From Aureimonas ureilytica (GTDB lineage Bacteria; Pseudomonadota; Alphaproteobacteria; Rhizobiales; Rhizobiaceae): DNA of 64,000 bases. How positions within the stretch are numbered: position 1 is the stretch's first letter; each line of letters opens with the position of its first letter. The position numbers were made by a program, and so were the translations under genes. This document shows positions 18,961 through 27,780 of this stretch, one piece after another. Location of the stretch: positions 1-64,000 of the forward strand of contig NZ_LDQA01000024.1 in assembly GCF_001475935.1 (NCBI RefSeq), written 5' to 3'. The notes below the pieces were generated by a model. It was given only the letters and a program-made list of their open reading frames with translations. It had not been told where the DNA came from and did no database searches.

Positions 18961-19180
18961 TGACGTTCAACCGGGAAAGCGGCACAGGCCGTTCTTGGCC
19001 GTCTGGGCGCTCGGCGCGTCCATGGCTTTCGCCTCGACGGCCCTTGCGGACGAAATCCCCCGCGCCTGCCAAGACGTCGGCTTCGGCTGCGCGGTGATGG
19101 CGCTCGTGATCGAGCGCTTCGAGGCCTCGAACCAGGGCATCGAGGTCAAGGTCGAGAACTCCCCTATCGGCCACTGGTGA
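18961..19180 (+). pseudogene. Remnant of a sugar ABC transporter binding-protein gene
   Basis: The plus strand encodes a short, broken product resembling the first part of a family 1 extracellular solute-binding protein: a signal-peptide-like FLAVWALGASMAFASTALADE followed by VIERFEASNQGIEVKVE. The latter is the usual 'FExxNPxIxVxV' opening of mature proteins of this family. It then stops at TGA (19178-19180), while family members have about 400 residues. The likely ATG at 18961 is in another frame from the signal peptide, suggesting a frameshift as well. Divergence from the Gfo/Idh operon, with shared operators, fits a lost import operon for the same sugar. Confidence 0.5.
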
Positions 19181-19323
19181 AAAGCCTCCCCGTCCACCTG
19201 GAATGGGGCCATGGGCTGGATATGGCCCAGGTTACCCATCGAGGGCGGCGCGCAGCTCGTGGACGGGGCTTCGGATCGAAGCACGGCCCGACGGCATCCG
19301 CAGGGCCTCGGCTTCGGAGGAAT

Positions 19324-19347
19324 GGCCTCGTCCGAAAGGACGAGGCC
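19324..19347 (-). terminator. Terminator hairpin of the permease-SDR-oxidase operon
   Basis: Perfect 10-bp stem GGCCTCGTCC / GGACGAGGCC with a 4-base loop, 4 nt past the lactone oxidase stop. The T-run is missing, but the position and strength fit an operon-end hairpin. Confidence 0.7.
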
Positions 19348-19351
19348 GGTT

Positions 19352-20590
19352 CTAGCCCAGGAGCATCCGCACATGGTCGTTGAGAAAGCGGCCGGCGGGA
19401 TCGAGCCGCCGGCGCAGGGCGCGGAAATCGTTGGCGTGCGGATAGAGATGCGTCACGTCCGCCTCGTCGAGGAAGTGCATCTTGCCCCAGTGCGGGCGGG
19501 AATCGTAGCGCCGCAGGATCGCATCCACATCGCGCAGAAAGTCCCAATAGTCGATGCCAGGGCCGCCCGAGACCGACAGCGTGATCGAATCCTGCCTGTG
19601 GAACGGGCTCATCCAGGCGTCGTCTCCGGCGGTGAACCGGTATTCGATGGGGTAGATGCAGTTGGTGTGATTGGTCAGCATCAGCTCGCGCACCGCCCGA
19701 ACCGCCTCTTTCCCGTGCCGGAGCGGCACGGCATATTCGAGTTCCACGAAGTTCGGCACGTATTCGATCGGATAGACCTCCGAGGAATAGGCGATCTTCT
19801 CGAAAGGCGCTTCCATCGGCTCGCCCTCGGTGATGTCCATCACCTTCATCTCGCAGACGTCGGAGGTCTTGCGCGTGGTGGAGCGCGGCGCGTCCGATGT
19901 GTCGGCCAGGCAGTAAAGATGCCGGCTTTCGGGCACCGGGCACCAGAAGAAGCCGAAATGGCGGTGGTTCGCCGCCAGCTCGTCATGGCGCTCCATGCAG
20001 GTCTCGAAATCGTCCCGCCAGACATGCTCGTGAAGATTATAGGCGGGGACGGTCTTCAAGGTAATGGCCGAAATGACCCCGAGCGTGCCGAGCGAGACGC
20101 GGGCGGCGAGCAGCAGGTCGGGGTCGGACCCGTCCACGTCCAGAACCGAGCCGTCCGGCTGGACGAGGCGCAGCCCCACGATCTGCGAGGCGAGGCAGCC
20201 GAGCGTTAGGCCGGTGCCATGGGTGCCCGTGGTGAAAGCGCCGGCAATGGCCTGCGTGTCGATATCGCCCTGGTTGGAGAGCGAAAGACCCAGGTCCTTC
20301 AGCGCCCGGCCGACATCGCCGATCCGCGTGCCGGCGGCGACCGTGACATGCTCGCCCTCGACCTTAAGGACGCCCTTCATCTCCTGAAGCGAGAGGCGCA
20401 GGCCGCTCGTGCCGACGACGGGCGTGAAGGAATGGCCCGAACCGGCGACGCGCACGGGCAGGTCCAGCCGGTCCGCCTCGGCCACCATCTCGCAAAGCTG
20501 CGCTTCCTCGGTCGGCATGGCCTTGTAGCGCGAGATGCAGGACTGGTTGCCGACCCAGTTGCGCCAGAGGCCGCCCTTTTCGAATGTCAT
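19352..20590 (-). CDS. FAD-linked lactone/alditol oxidase (D-arabinono-1,4-lactone oxidase family)
   Basis: A 412-residue VAO-family flavoenzyme. The FAD-binding half (about 15-170) contains AGSGHSFTP, where His53 is the expected covalent FAD site. The C-terminal ALO domain carries the catalytic HWGK motif (367-370). Relatives oxidise aldonolactones such as L-gulono- or D-arabinono-1,4-lactone, or free alditols. It is last in an operon behind an APC permease and an SDR, 13 bp after the SDR stop. The substrate is open. I chose the ATG at 20590 because the family N-terminus (WRNWVGNQ) follows directly. Confidence 0.87.
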   Translation of the reverse strand: MTFEKGGLWRNWVGNQSCISRYKAMPTEEAQLCEMVAEADRLDLPVRVAGSGHSFTPVVGTSGLRLSLQEMKGVLKVEGEHVTVAAGTRIGDVGRALKDLGLSLSNQGDIDTQAIAGAFTTGTHGTGLTLGCLASQIVGLRLVQPDGSVLDVDGSDPDLLLAARVSLGTLGVISAITLKTVPAYNLHEHVWRDDFETCMERHDELAANHRHFGFFWCPVPESRHLYCLADTSDAPRSTTRKTSDVCEMKVMDITEGEPMEAPFEKIAYSSEVYPIEYVPNFVELEYAVPLRHGKEAVRAVRELMLTNHTNCIYPIEYRFTAGDDAWMSPFHRQDSITLSVSGGPGIDYWDFLRDVDAILRRYDSRPHWGKMHFLDEADVTHLYPHANDFRALRRRLDPAGRFLNDHVRMLLG

Positions 20591-20603
20591 GAGGCCCTCT
20601 CCC

Positions 20604-21371
20604 TCAGATGGCGGTGAAGCCGTTGTCCACGAAGAGATGCGCGCCGTTGACGAAGCTCGCCTCGTCGCTGAGCAGGAAGAGCGCGGCATTCGCCACTTCC
20701 TCCGGCCGGCACATGCGCCCCTGCCCCGCCGCGATGGCCGCCTCCGAAGCATCGACGCCGTGGGCGGTCAGGAGTTCGACCTCGCGGTTGCCATGGGCCG
20801 TCGCGATGAAGCCGGGGCAGACGGCGTTGCAGCGCACGCCCTTGTCGCGGAACTCCACGCCGATGGCGCGGGCGAACATGTGCACCGCGCCCTTTGTCAT
20901 GTCGTAGAGCACCTCGGCGGGCGTCGCCGCCACGGCCGAGATGGAGGAGGTGCAGACGATCGCCCCGCCGCCCGCCGCGATCATGCCCGGCAGAACCGCG
21001 CGCGTCATCAGAAACATGGAGCGGACATTCACGTCCATCAGCCAGTCGTAGTCCTCGTCGCTCGTCTCCAGGAAGGGCTTCACCACGATCGAGCCGGCAT
21101 GGTTGAAGAGGGCGGTCGGCGCGCCGAAGGCTTGGTGGGCGGCCGCGACCGCCGCCTCCACCGCATCGCGCTTCGACGCGTCGGCCTCGGCGAAGATCGC
21201 CTCGCCGCCGCCCGCCCGGATGTCGGCGGCCAGCGCCTCGCCCTTTTCGCGCTGCCGATCCACGATCGTCACGCGCGCGCCCTCGCGGGCAAAAATCCGC
21301 GCGGCGGCCGCGCCGCATCCATCGGCCCCGCCCGACACGAGCGTGCTGCGGCCGTTCAAACGTCCCGTCAT
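20604..21371 (-). CDS. SDR-family oxidoreductase
   Basis: A 255-residue classical short-chain dehydrogenase. The nucleotide loop is SGGADGCG (13-20), with NHAG in place of the usual NNAG (90-93). Catalytic Ser142/143, Tyr156 and Lys160 follow, with the C-terminal FVNGAHLFVDNGFTA that closes most members. It probably oxidises or reduces a polyol or keto acid with NAD(P). It is the middle gene of an operon between an APC permease (67 bp upstream) and a FAD lactone/alditol oxidase (13 bp downstream). The substrate is unknown. Confidence 0.88.
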   Translation of the reverse strand: MTGRLNGRSTLVSGGADGCGAAAARIFAREGARVTIVDRQREKGEALAADIRAGGGEAIFAEADASKRDAVEAAVAAAHQAFGAPTALFNHAGSIVVKPFLETSDEDYDWLMDVNVRSMFLMTRAVLPGMIAAGGGAIVCTSSISAVAATPAEVLYDMTKGAVHMFARAIGVEFRDKGVRCNAVCPGFIATAHGNREVELLTAHGVDASEAAIAAGQGRMCRPEEVANAALFLLSDEASFVNGAHLFVDNGFTAI

Positions 21372-21438
21372 GTTGGGTCTCCCTGCAAGATCGAATGGGC
21401 GAGGCGACCCGAAGCCACCTCGCCCTTGCGGCCTGACG

Positions 21439-23013
21439 TCAGCGCGTTTCGCCGACGGCGCTTTCGGCGGCACGGATGGCGGCCTGCCGCTTGGCGATCT
21501 CGGCGCCGATGGGAGGCCCCATGAAGCGCCGACGCTCGAACAGGAACCAGACCAGACCCGACACGACGAGGAAGCCGAGCGTGATGTAGAGGGCGTTGTC
21601 ATTGGGCGGCTGCACGCCGAGCACGAAGATCAGCACCATGGCGAGGATGGAGAGAATGCCGGCCAGCATGAACGGCCCGCGCCCGATATTCCACGGCCCC
21701 ATCTTCGGCCATTTCGCGCCGCCATAGGCCAGAAGCCCCGCGACGATCGGGATGGCGAAGGAGAAGAACAGGAAGATCACCGTGCAGGAGACGACGATCG
21801 CATAGGCCGAGGTTTCGCCGAAGCTGACGAGCGAGGTGCCCCAGACGAAGAGCACCGACAGGATCGCGCCCGTCCAGATGGCTGGCACCGGCGTGCGGAA
21901 GCGCGGATGGACCGAGGCGAGCGTCTTGGAGGCCGGCAGGCCGCCGTCGCGCGAGAAGGCGAAGATCATGCGCGAGACGGAGGTGACCGTCGCCATGCCG
22001 CAGAGGAATTGGGCGACGAAGATCGCGGCATAGAGAATGTCGCGCCAGAGCGCGGGCACCTGCGTGTCCATGGCCCAGAAGAAGACGTTCCAGCCCTGCG
22101 CGGCGGCGGCGTCCATATCCGGGATCATCAGGACGAAGGAGCAGAGCACGATATAGCCGGCGATGCTCGACCAGAGGACGGAGGAGACCATGCCCTTCGG
22201 CACGGCGCTCGCCGCGTCCCGCGTTTCCTCCGACGTGTGGGCCGAGGCGTCATAGCCGGTGATCGTATAGATCGGCAGGAGCAGGCCGAGCAGGAAGGCC
22301 CAGCCCGTCGACATTTCCGGCCAGACATTGCCGCCCGCCGCGCCAGAATAATTGTGGAAGGTGAAGAGCCGGGCGACGTCCCAGGACGGGGCGCAGGCGA
22401 GGAAGGTGAGCGCCAGCACGACCGAGGTGGCGAGGATCAGCGATCCCGAGAAGTCGGTGAGCTTGGCCGTCAGTCCGATGCCGACATGGTTGATCACGGC
22501 CTGAAGCGCTGTGATGACGACGAGAAAGCCGATGCGCGTGCCGATCGTGTCGCTCATGCCGAGCGCCGGGCCGAAGGCGCCGTAGAAGAAGTAATAGGTG
22601 CCGACATTGATGGCGCCCAGCACCGTGACGAGGCCGAGAAGGTTGAACCAGGCGGTCAACCAGCCGATGAAGCGGTTGCCGAGGATCGAGCCCCAGTGAT
22701 AGAGGCCGCCCGCCGTCGGATAGGCCGAGGCGATCTGCGCCATGGCGATGGCGAAGACGGCCGAGACCGCGCAGCCGAGCGGCCAGCCGATGCCGATGGC
22801 GGCGCCTCCGGCCCCGGACGTCGCCTGGGCCAGCGAATTGATGCCGCCCGACAGGATGCAGATGATCGAGAAGGAAATGGCGAAGTTGGAAAAGCGGCTC
22901 ATGCGCCGCTCCAGCTCCTGCGCATAGCCCATCGAATGCAGAACCTGCATGTCGGCGTGTTTCTGATCGTCGGTATAGGTGGCGGGAACTCCCGGCGGCA
23001 CTGGGCTTGTCAT
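21439..23013 (-). CDS. APC-family amino acid permease
   Basis: A 524-residue inner-membrane transporter with about 12 hydrophobic segments. The APC hallmarks are FAISFSIICILSGGINSL near helix 1 and the helix-6 stretch ITGYDASAHTSEETRDA. The eukaryote-like GABA/amino-acid permease branch (BAT1/UGA4 type) fits best. The ATG at 23013 has GGAGAGG upstream and gives the usual start; another ATG at 23040 adds nine residues. The gene is divergent from a LuxR-type regulator and leads an operon with an SDR and a FAD oxidase. The cargo may be an amino acid or amine; the following enzymes do not reveal it. Confidence 0.87.
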   Translation of the reverse strand: MTSPVPPGVPATYTDDQKHADMQVLHSMGYAQELERRMSRFSNFAISFSIICILSGGINSLAQATSGAGGAAIGIGWPLGCAVSAVFAIAMAQIASAYPTAGGLYHWGSILGNRFIGWLTAWFNLLGLVTVLGAINVGTYYFFYGAFGPALGMSDTIGTRIGFLVVITALQAVINHVGIGLTAKLTDFSGSLILATSVVLALTFLACAPSWDVARLFTFHNYSGAAGGNVWPEMSTGWAFLLGLLLPIYTITGYDASAHTSEETRDAASAVPKGMVSSVLWSSIAGYIVLCSFVLMIPDMDAAAAQGWNVFFWAMDTQVPALWRDILYAAIFVAQFLCGMATVTSVSRMIFAFSRDGGLPASKTLASVHPRFRTPVPAIWTGAILSVLFVWGTSLVSFGETSAYAIVVSCTVIFLFFSFAIPIVAGLLAYGGAKWPKMGPWNIGRGPFMLAGILSILAMVLIFVLGVQPPNDNALYITLGFLVVSGLVWFLFERRRFMGPPIGAEIAKRQAAIRAAESAVGETR

Positions 23014-23049
23014 CGACCTCTCCGTGTTCTGCGGCTGCATGCACGTCCC

Positions 23050-23065
23050 TGACTGCGATCAGTCA
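23050..23065. promoter_or_regulatory. Inverted repeat upstream of the permease gene
   Basis: Perfect 6-4-6 inverted repeat TGACTG-CGAT-CAGTCA, in the divergent region between the permease and the LuxR-type regulator. It is a candidate binding site for that regulator. Confidence 0.4.
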
Positions 23066-23228
23066 TGGGTCTCCAGCGGGGGCGATCTTCCAGCCGACCC
23101 GCCAATCTGCCTAGTCTGGAGGCAGGGTTAAGACCTGTGCAATATCACCAAAGGGCTATTCCACCGTCCAGTCGCTTTGTTAGGCTCCCTTCCGTCCGAT
23201 CGGTTGGGTGAATGGGGGTGCTGAGCAT

Positions 23229-24122
23229 ATGGCGCGATCTCCGGCGGGAGGCGGGCGGGAAGCCCATGCGGGCGCGAGCTGGCTGTCGGATGTCTCGCGA
23301 CTGATCGCGCGTCTGGGGGAGCCCGATCTGCCCGATGTGCTGGATGAGGCGCTGCGCGGGCTGGCCCCGTTCGATCTCAGCGTTGTCTTCGCCTATCCCG
23401 CGAGCGGTCGGCCGCTGTATCTTCACGACGGGTTCGGCGGGCATCGGCCGGGAGCGGCGCTCGACGCCTATCTCGACGGGGCCTATCTGCTCGACCCCTT
23501 CTATGTCGCCTGCGCCGAGCCCGTACCATCGGGCCTTTACCGGATGCGCCAGTTGGCGCCCGACGCCTTTTTCGAGGGCGAATACGTGAACAATTGGGAG
23601 GTGCATCCCTGCATCTCCATGGAGTCCGGGTCGCTCGCGGAGGAAATCGGCTTCATCGTGGATCTGCCGCGCGGGCTGACGGCGGTCTACTCGCTGATGC
23701 GCAGCGCCGGCCGCCCGCCCTTCAGCGAGGCCGAGTTCGACCGCCTGAGCGCCGCCGAGCCGATCGTTCGAGAGACGCTGCGCCGCCAGTGGACCGATCT
23801 CGCCGCGCCGCAAGGCGAGCCGGCGCTCGGCGCGGACCCGTTCGACGCGGATCATGGATTGGACGACGCCTTCGCCCGCTTCTGCCCGGGTCTTCTCTCG
23901 ACGCGCGAGCGCATGGTGACGCAGATGGTGCTGCGCGGCCATTCGACCCATTCGGTCGCCTCGCTGCTCGGGATCGCCGAGGGAACGGTGAAGAATCACC
24001 GCAAGAGCATCTATGCCAAGCTGGGGATCGCCAGCCAGCAGGAGCTGTTCAGCCTGTTTCTGGGCCATGCCCTGTCGGGTCGCGAAACGGCCCGTGAGCT
24101 TCCCGGCGTCGATATAAGTTAA
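23229..24122 (+). CDS. LuxR-type HTH transcriptional regulator
   Basis: A 297-residue regulator with a C-terminal LuxR/GerE helix-turn-helix (about 230-285: [45 protein letters not shown]). The N-terminal alpha/beta domain (about 20-200) has no motif of acyl-homoserine-lactone binding that I can see. It is divergent from an APC permease operon and probably controls it. The ATG at 23229 was chosen over a GTG at 23208 because a GGGGG ribosome site precedes it; both are possible. Confidence 0.85.
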   Translation: MARSPAGGGREAHAGASWLSDVSRLIARLGEPDLPDVLDEALRGLAPFDLSVVFAYPASGRPLYLHDGFGGHRPGAALDAYLDGAYLLDPFYVACAEPVPSGLYRMRQLAPDAFFEGEYVNNWEVHPCISMESGSLAEEIGFIVDLPRGLTAVYSLMRSAGRPPFSEAEFDRLSAAEPIVRETLRRQWTDLAAPQGEPALGADPFDADHGLDDAFARFCPGLLSTRERMVTQMVLRGHSTHSVASLLGIAEGTVKNHRKSIYAKLGIASQQELFSLFLGHALSGRETARELPGVDIS

Positions 24123-24333
24123 GTATTTCCGGTTTGCGATCGCGCACCCGCGTCAGAGGCTTTGCGATTTTTCGGGGAGCCCAGTAGAGGCTGATTTGCG
24201 GCCAAGAGGAGCCGGTTTGAAAGGTACGGTTCGTCTTGTCGAACCGGGCCTTCCGAGCCGAGGGAGACGCGTTCGAGCGAACCGAGGGGGAGAGGAACCC
24301 TTGTGTCCGTCTCGTGGGAGGAGAGTGATCGAT

Positions 24334-25902
24334 ATGAAGTTCGGTGTCCCTAGGGAAACCAGACCGGGCGAGCGGCGGGTGGCGCTGAGCCCGGACAGCG
24401 TCGAGCGGTTGCGCAAGCTCGGCTATAGCTGCCTCGTGGAATCGGGTGCGGGCGAAGCGGCGCGCTTCTCGGATGCGGCCTATGAGGCGGCCGGCGCGCG
24501 GGTCGTGCCGGATGCGGCCGCGCTCTTTGCCGAAGCCGACATCGTTGCCAAGGTGCGCCCGCCCGAGCCGGACGAGGTCGCGCTGGTCCGTTCGGGCCAG
24601 ATCCTCATCTCTTTCCTTTATCCCGCGCAGAACCCCGCTCTTCTGGAAGCGCTGCGCGAGCGGGGCGTGACCACGCTCGCCATGGACATGGTGCCGCGCA
24701 TCAGCCGCGCGCAGAAGATGGACGCCCTGTCCTCCATGGCCAATATCGCGGGCTACCGCGCCGTGATCGAGGCCGGCAACCGCTTCGGCCGCTTCTTCAC
24801 GGGTCAGATCACCGCCGCCGGCAAGGTGCCGCCGGCCAAGGTTCTCGTCATCGGCGCGGGTGTCGCGGGCCTCGCCGCCATCGGCGCGGCGCAGTCGCTC
24901 GGCGCCCAGGTCCGCGCCTTCGACGTGCGCCCCGAAGTCTCCGAGCAGATCCAGTCCATGGGCGCGGAGTTCCTGTTCCTCGACTTCACGGATGCGGCCG
25001 ACGGCGCGGCGACGGGCGGCTATGCCGCGCCTTCCAGCCCTGAATTCCGCGCCAAGCAGCTCGAACTCTTCCGCGCGCAGGCGCCGGAGGTCGATATCGT
25101 CATCACCACGGCGCTGATTCCCGGCCGCGACGCGCCCAAGCTCTGGCTCGCCGACATGGTGGCGCTGATGAAGCCGGGCTCGGTCGTGGTGGATCTCGCC
25201 GCCGAGCGCGGCGGCAATTGCGACCTGACCGTGCCCGACGAGGTGGTGGAGACGCCGAACGGCGTCACGATCGTCGGCTATACCGACTATCCCAGCCGCA
25301 TGGCGACACAGGCCTCCAGCCTCTACGCCACCAATATCCGCCATATGATGGACGATCTGACGCCGAAGAAGGATGGCGTGCCGGTCGTCAACATGGAGGA
25401 TGACGTCATTCGCGGCGCGACCGTGACCCATCAGGGCGCGATCACCTACCCGCCGCCGCCGCCGAAGATTCAGGCCATCGCCCGCCAGCCCGCCAAGAAG
25501 GCTCCCGAGGAAAGCGCCGAAGCGAAGGCTTTGCGCGAGGCCGCGACGGCGCGCAAGGCCGGCCAGCGGCAGGTCGCGCTGCTGGCGGGGGGCGCTGCGC
25601 TGATGCTGCTCATCGGCCTCGTCGCGCCGCCGAGCTTTCTTCAGCATTTCGTGGTCTTCGCCCTGTCCTGCTTCGTCGGCTATCACGTCATCTGGAATGT
25701 CAGCCACGCGCTGCACACGCCGCTCATGGCCGTGACCAACGCCGTGTCGTCCATCATCATCCTGGGTGCGCTGCTTCAGGTCGGCTCGTCCAGCGCGATC
25801 GTGACGATCCTGGCGGCCATCTCCATCCTCATCGCATCGGTCAACATCTTCGGCGGCTTCATGGTGACGCGCCGGATGCTGAAGATGTTCCAGAAGAGCT
25901 GA
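24334..25902 (+). CDS. pntA: NAD(P) transhydrogenase alpha subunit
   Basis: A 522-residue Re/Si-specific transhydrogenase alpha subunit. The NAD-binding domain I (about 1-380) starts [21 protein letters not shown] and has the Rossmann stretch [23 protein letters not shown] linker rich in Pro/Lys/Ala follows, then four membrane helices (about 410-520). Length and layout match the single-chain PntA of E. coli, unlike the split PntAA/PntAB of some alphaproteobacteria. With PntB it uses the proton gradient to make NADPH from NADH. A GGGAGGAGAG ribosome site supports the ATG at 24334. Confidence 0.96.
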   Translation: MKFGVPRETRPGERRVALSPDSVERLRKLGYSCLVESGAGEAARFSDAAYEAAGARVVPDAAALFAEADIVAKVRPPEPDEVALVRSGQILISFLYPAQNPALLEALRERGVTTLAMDMVPRISRAQKMDALSSMANIAGYRAVIEAGNRFGRFFTGQITAAGKVPPAKVLVIGAGVAGLAAIGAAQSLGAQVRAFDVRPEVSEQIQSMGAEFLFLDFTDAADGAATGGYAAPSSPEFRAKQLELFRAQAPEVDIVITTALIPGRDAPKLWLADMVALMKPGSVVVDLAAERGGNCDLTVPDEVVETPNGVTIVGYTDYPSRMATQASSLYATNIRHMMDDLTPKKDGVPVVNMEDDVIRGATVTHQGAITYPPPPPKIQAIARQPAKKAPEESAEAKALREAATARKAGQRQVALLAGGAALMLLIGLVAPPSFLQHFVVFALSCFVGYHVIWNVSHALHTPLMAVTNAVSSIIILGALLQVGSSSAIVTILAAISILIASVNIFGGFMVTRRMLKMFQKS

Positions 25903-25918
25903 GCGGGAGGACGCATCC

Positions 25919-27352
25919 ATGAGCCAAGGACTTGTCGGCGCGGCCTATATCGTCGCGGCCATTCTTTTCATTCTCTCGCTGGGCGGCCTGTCCAACCAGG
26001 AAAGCGCCAAGCGCGCCGTCTGGTACGGCATCTCCGGCATGGCGCTCGCCATCGTCGCCACGATCTTCGGGCCGGGCGTCTCCGGCCATTGGCTGATCCT
26101 GCCGATGATCGGCATCGGCGCGGTGGCGGGCGGCGTGCTTGCGGGCCGCGTGCAGATGACGCAGATGCCCGAACTCGTCGCCGCGCTTCACTCCTTCGTC
26201 GGGCTCGCCGCCGTGTTCATCGGCTTCAACGCCGATATCGAGGCGAGCCGGGTCGCTGCCGCTCATGCGAGCGGCGCGGTGGAGGCGCTGTCCGGCTTTG
26301 CCGCGACGCTCGCGCACAAGACGCCGGTGGAACTCACCATCATGCGGGTCGAGGTGTTTCTGGGCGTCTTCATCGGCGCGCTGACCTTCACCGGCTCGGT
26401 GGTCGCCTATGGCAAGCTGTCGGGACGCCTCAACTCCAAGGCGCTGGTTCTGCCGAACCGCCATGCGATCAACCTTGCGGGCCTCGCACTCGCGCTCCTG
26501 CTCGGCCTTCTCTACTTCAACGGGGCCGGCATCTGGACGCTGATCCTCGTCGCGATCCTGGCCGGCGCGCTCGGCTGGCATCTCATCATGGCGATCGGCG
26601 GGGCGGACATGCCCGTCGTCGTCTCCATGCTGAACTCCTATTCCGGCTGGGCGGCGGCGGCCATCGGCTTCACCCTGTCGAACGATCTCCTGATCGTCAC
26701 CGGCGCGCTCGTCGGCTCGTCCGGCGCGATCCTGTCCTACATCATGTGCCGCGCCATGAACCGGAACTTCGTGTCGGTCATTCTCGGCGGCTGGGGCGGG
26801 ACCACGGGACCGGCGCAGGAGATCACGGGCGAACAGGTGGCGATCTCGGTCGATGGCGTCGCGCAGGCGCTGGACGAGGCCGATTCCATCATCATCGTGC
26901 CGGGCTACGGCATGGCGGTGGCGCAAGCGCAGGGCTCGATTTCGGAGTTGACGCGCCGGCTTCGTGCCAAGGGCAAGAATGTGCGCTTCGCCATCCACCC
27001 GGTCGCGGGCCGTCTGCCGGGCCATATGAACGTGCTGCTCGCCGAGGCCAAGGTGCCCTACGACATCGTTCTGGAAATGGACGAGATCAACGAGGACTTT
27101 CCGTCCACGGATGTCGCGATCGTCGTCGGCTCGAACGACATCGTGAACCCGGCGGCCGAAGAAGACCCGAACTCGCCGATCGCCGGAATGCCCGTGATCG
27201 AGGTGTGGAAGGCCAAGCAGGTTTTCGTGTCCAAGCGCGGCCAGGGCACGGGCTATTCCGGCATCGAGAATCCGCTGTTCTACAAGGAGAACACGCGGAT
27301 GCTCTATGGCGATGCCAAGGCCTCGATCGACGAGTTGCTGAAGCAGCTTTGA
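25919..27352 (+). CDS. pntB: NAD(P) transhydrogenase beta subunit
   Basis: A 477-residue PntB: membrane part (about 1-270, many hydrophobic helices) followed by the NADP-binding domain III. That domain is marked by [40 protein letters not shown] and [14 protein letters not shown]. It starts 16 bp after pntA and forms the proton channel with it. The operon ends with two strong hairpins and converges on the formate dehydrogenase operon, the main NADH source visible in the window. Confidence 0.97.
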   Translation: MSQGLVGAAYIVAAILFILSLGGLSNQESAKRAVWYGISGMALAIVATIFGPGVSGHWLILPMIGIGAVAGGVLAGRVQMTQMPELVAALHSFVGLAAVFIGFNADIEASRVAAAHASGAVEALSGFAATLAHKTPVELTIMRVEVFLGVFIGALTFTGSVVAYGKLSGRLNSKALVLPNRHAINLAGLALALLLGLLYFNGAGIWTLILVAILAGALGWHLIMAIGGADMPVVVSMLNSYSGWAAAAIGFTLSNDLLIVTGALVGSSGAILSYIMCRAMNRNFVSVILGGWGGTTGPAQEITGEQVAISVDGVAQALDEADSIIIVPGYGMAVAQAQGSISELTRRLRAKGKNVRFAIHPVAGRLPGHMNVLLAEAKVPYDIVLEMDEINEDFPSTDVAIVVGSNDIVNPAAEEDPNSPIAGMPVIEVWKAKQVFVSKRGQGTGYSGIENPLFYKENTRMLYGDAKASIDELLKQL

Positions 27353-27360
27353 GAACACGA

Positions 27361-27430
27361 GGCAGCCTGAGCGCAGGCTGCCTTCCCACAACGAGAAAGC
27401 CCCCGCCGAAGGAATTCGGCGGGGGCTTTC
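27361..27430. terminator. Double bidirectional terminator between pntB and fdsD
   Basis: First hairpin GGCAGCCT / AGGCTGCC (27361-27382), then a perfect 16-bp stem GAAAGCCCCCGCCGAA / TTCGGCGGGGGCTTTC with loop GGAA (27395-27430). Each side of the large stem carries a short T-run, so it can end both the pntAB and the fds transcripts. Confidence 0.92.
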
Positions 27431-27462
27431 TTGTAAGCTCAAAGGCTTGAGGCTTTGCGCCG

Positions 27463-27780
27463 TCAGCCGGCGTCCGCGCCCGGCATGGTGCCGACGGAGA
27501 TACCGCCGGCGGCTTCCAGTTTCTTGCGGGCGGCTTTGGGCGGGCGGGCGCGCAAGGATTCCAGACCTTCGCGGGCGAGCGGGCGCAGGCCTTGGCCACC
27601 CGCGTCCAGATGCCGGAAGATCATGTCACGCATGCGTGGCGTCCAGAAGGCCGCCACATGATCGGCGATCCCCAGAACGCCCGGTTCGTGCGCCTGGCTT
27701 TCGAAGAACTGCGCCACCTGATTGACCATGATGACGAGGCGCTCGGCCTCGCCGGCATGCTTTTCCTCCACGGCGCTCAT
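27463..27780 (-). CDS. fdsD: Formate dehydrogenase delta subunit FdsD
   Basis: A 105-residue protein with the FdsD core ERLVIMVNQVAQFFESQ, then IADHVAAFWTPRMRDMIFRHLDAGG. FdsD is a small accessory subunit of the soluble NAD-dependent molybdenum formate dehydrogenase, needed for a mature, active enzyme. The ATG overlaps the fdsA stop by 4 nt. The C-terminal 35 residues are Ala/Pro/Gly-rich and longer than in many homologues. It is the last gene of the LysR-OFA-fdsGBAD run. Confidence 0.9.
   Translation of the reverse strand: MSAVEEKHAGEAERLVIMVNQVAQFFESQAHEPGVLGIADHVAAFWTPRMRDMIFRHLDAGGQGLRPLAREGLESLRARPPKAARKKLEAAGGISVGTMPGADAG

Larger units (their letters stand above)
18746..19351. other. 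Regulatory region plus transporter gene remnant
   Basis: This 606-bp stretch has no intact gene. From left to right it holds two FadR-type palindromes (18802-18812, 18898-18908), the start of a lost ABC binding-protein gene on the plus strand (about 18961-19180), unassigned sequence, and the terminator hairpin at 19324-19347. Confidence 0.6.

Noticed and set aside
24049-25920. Long minus-strand frame opposite pntA
   Set aside because: Antisense shadow of pntA, which is certain from its motifs.
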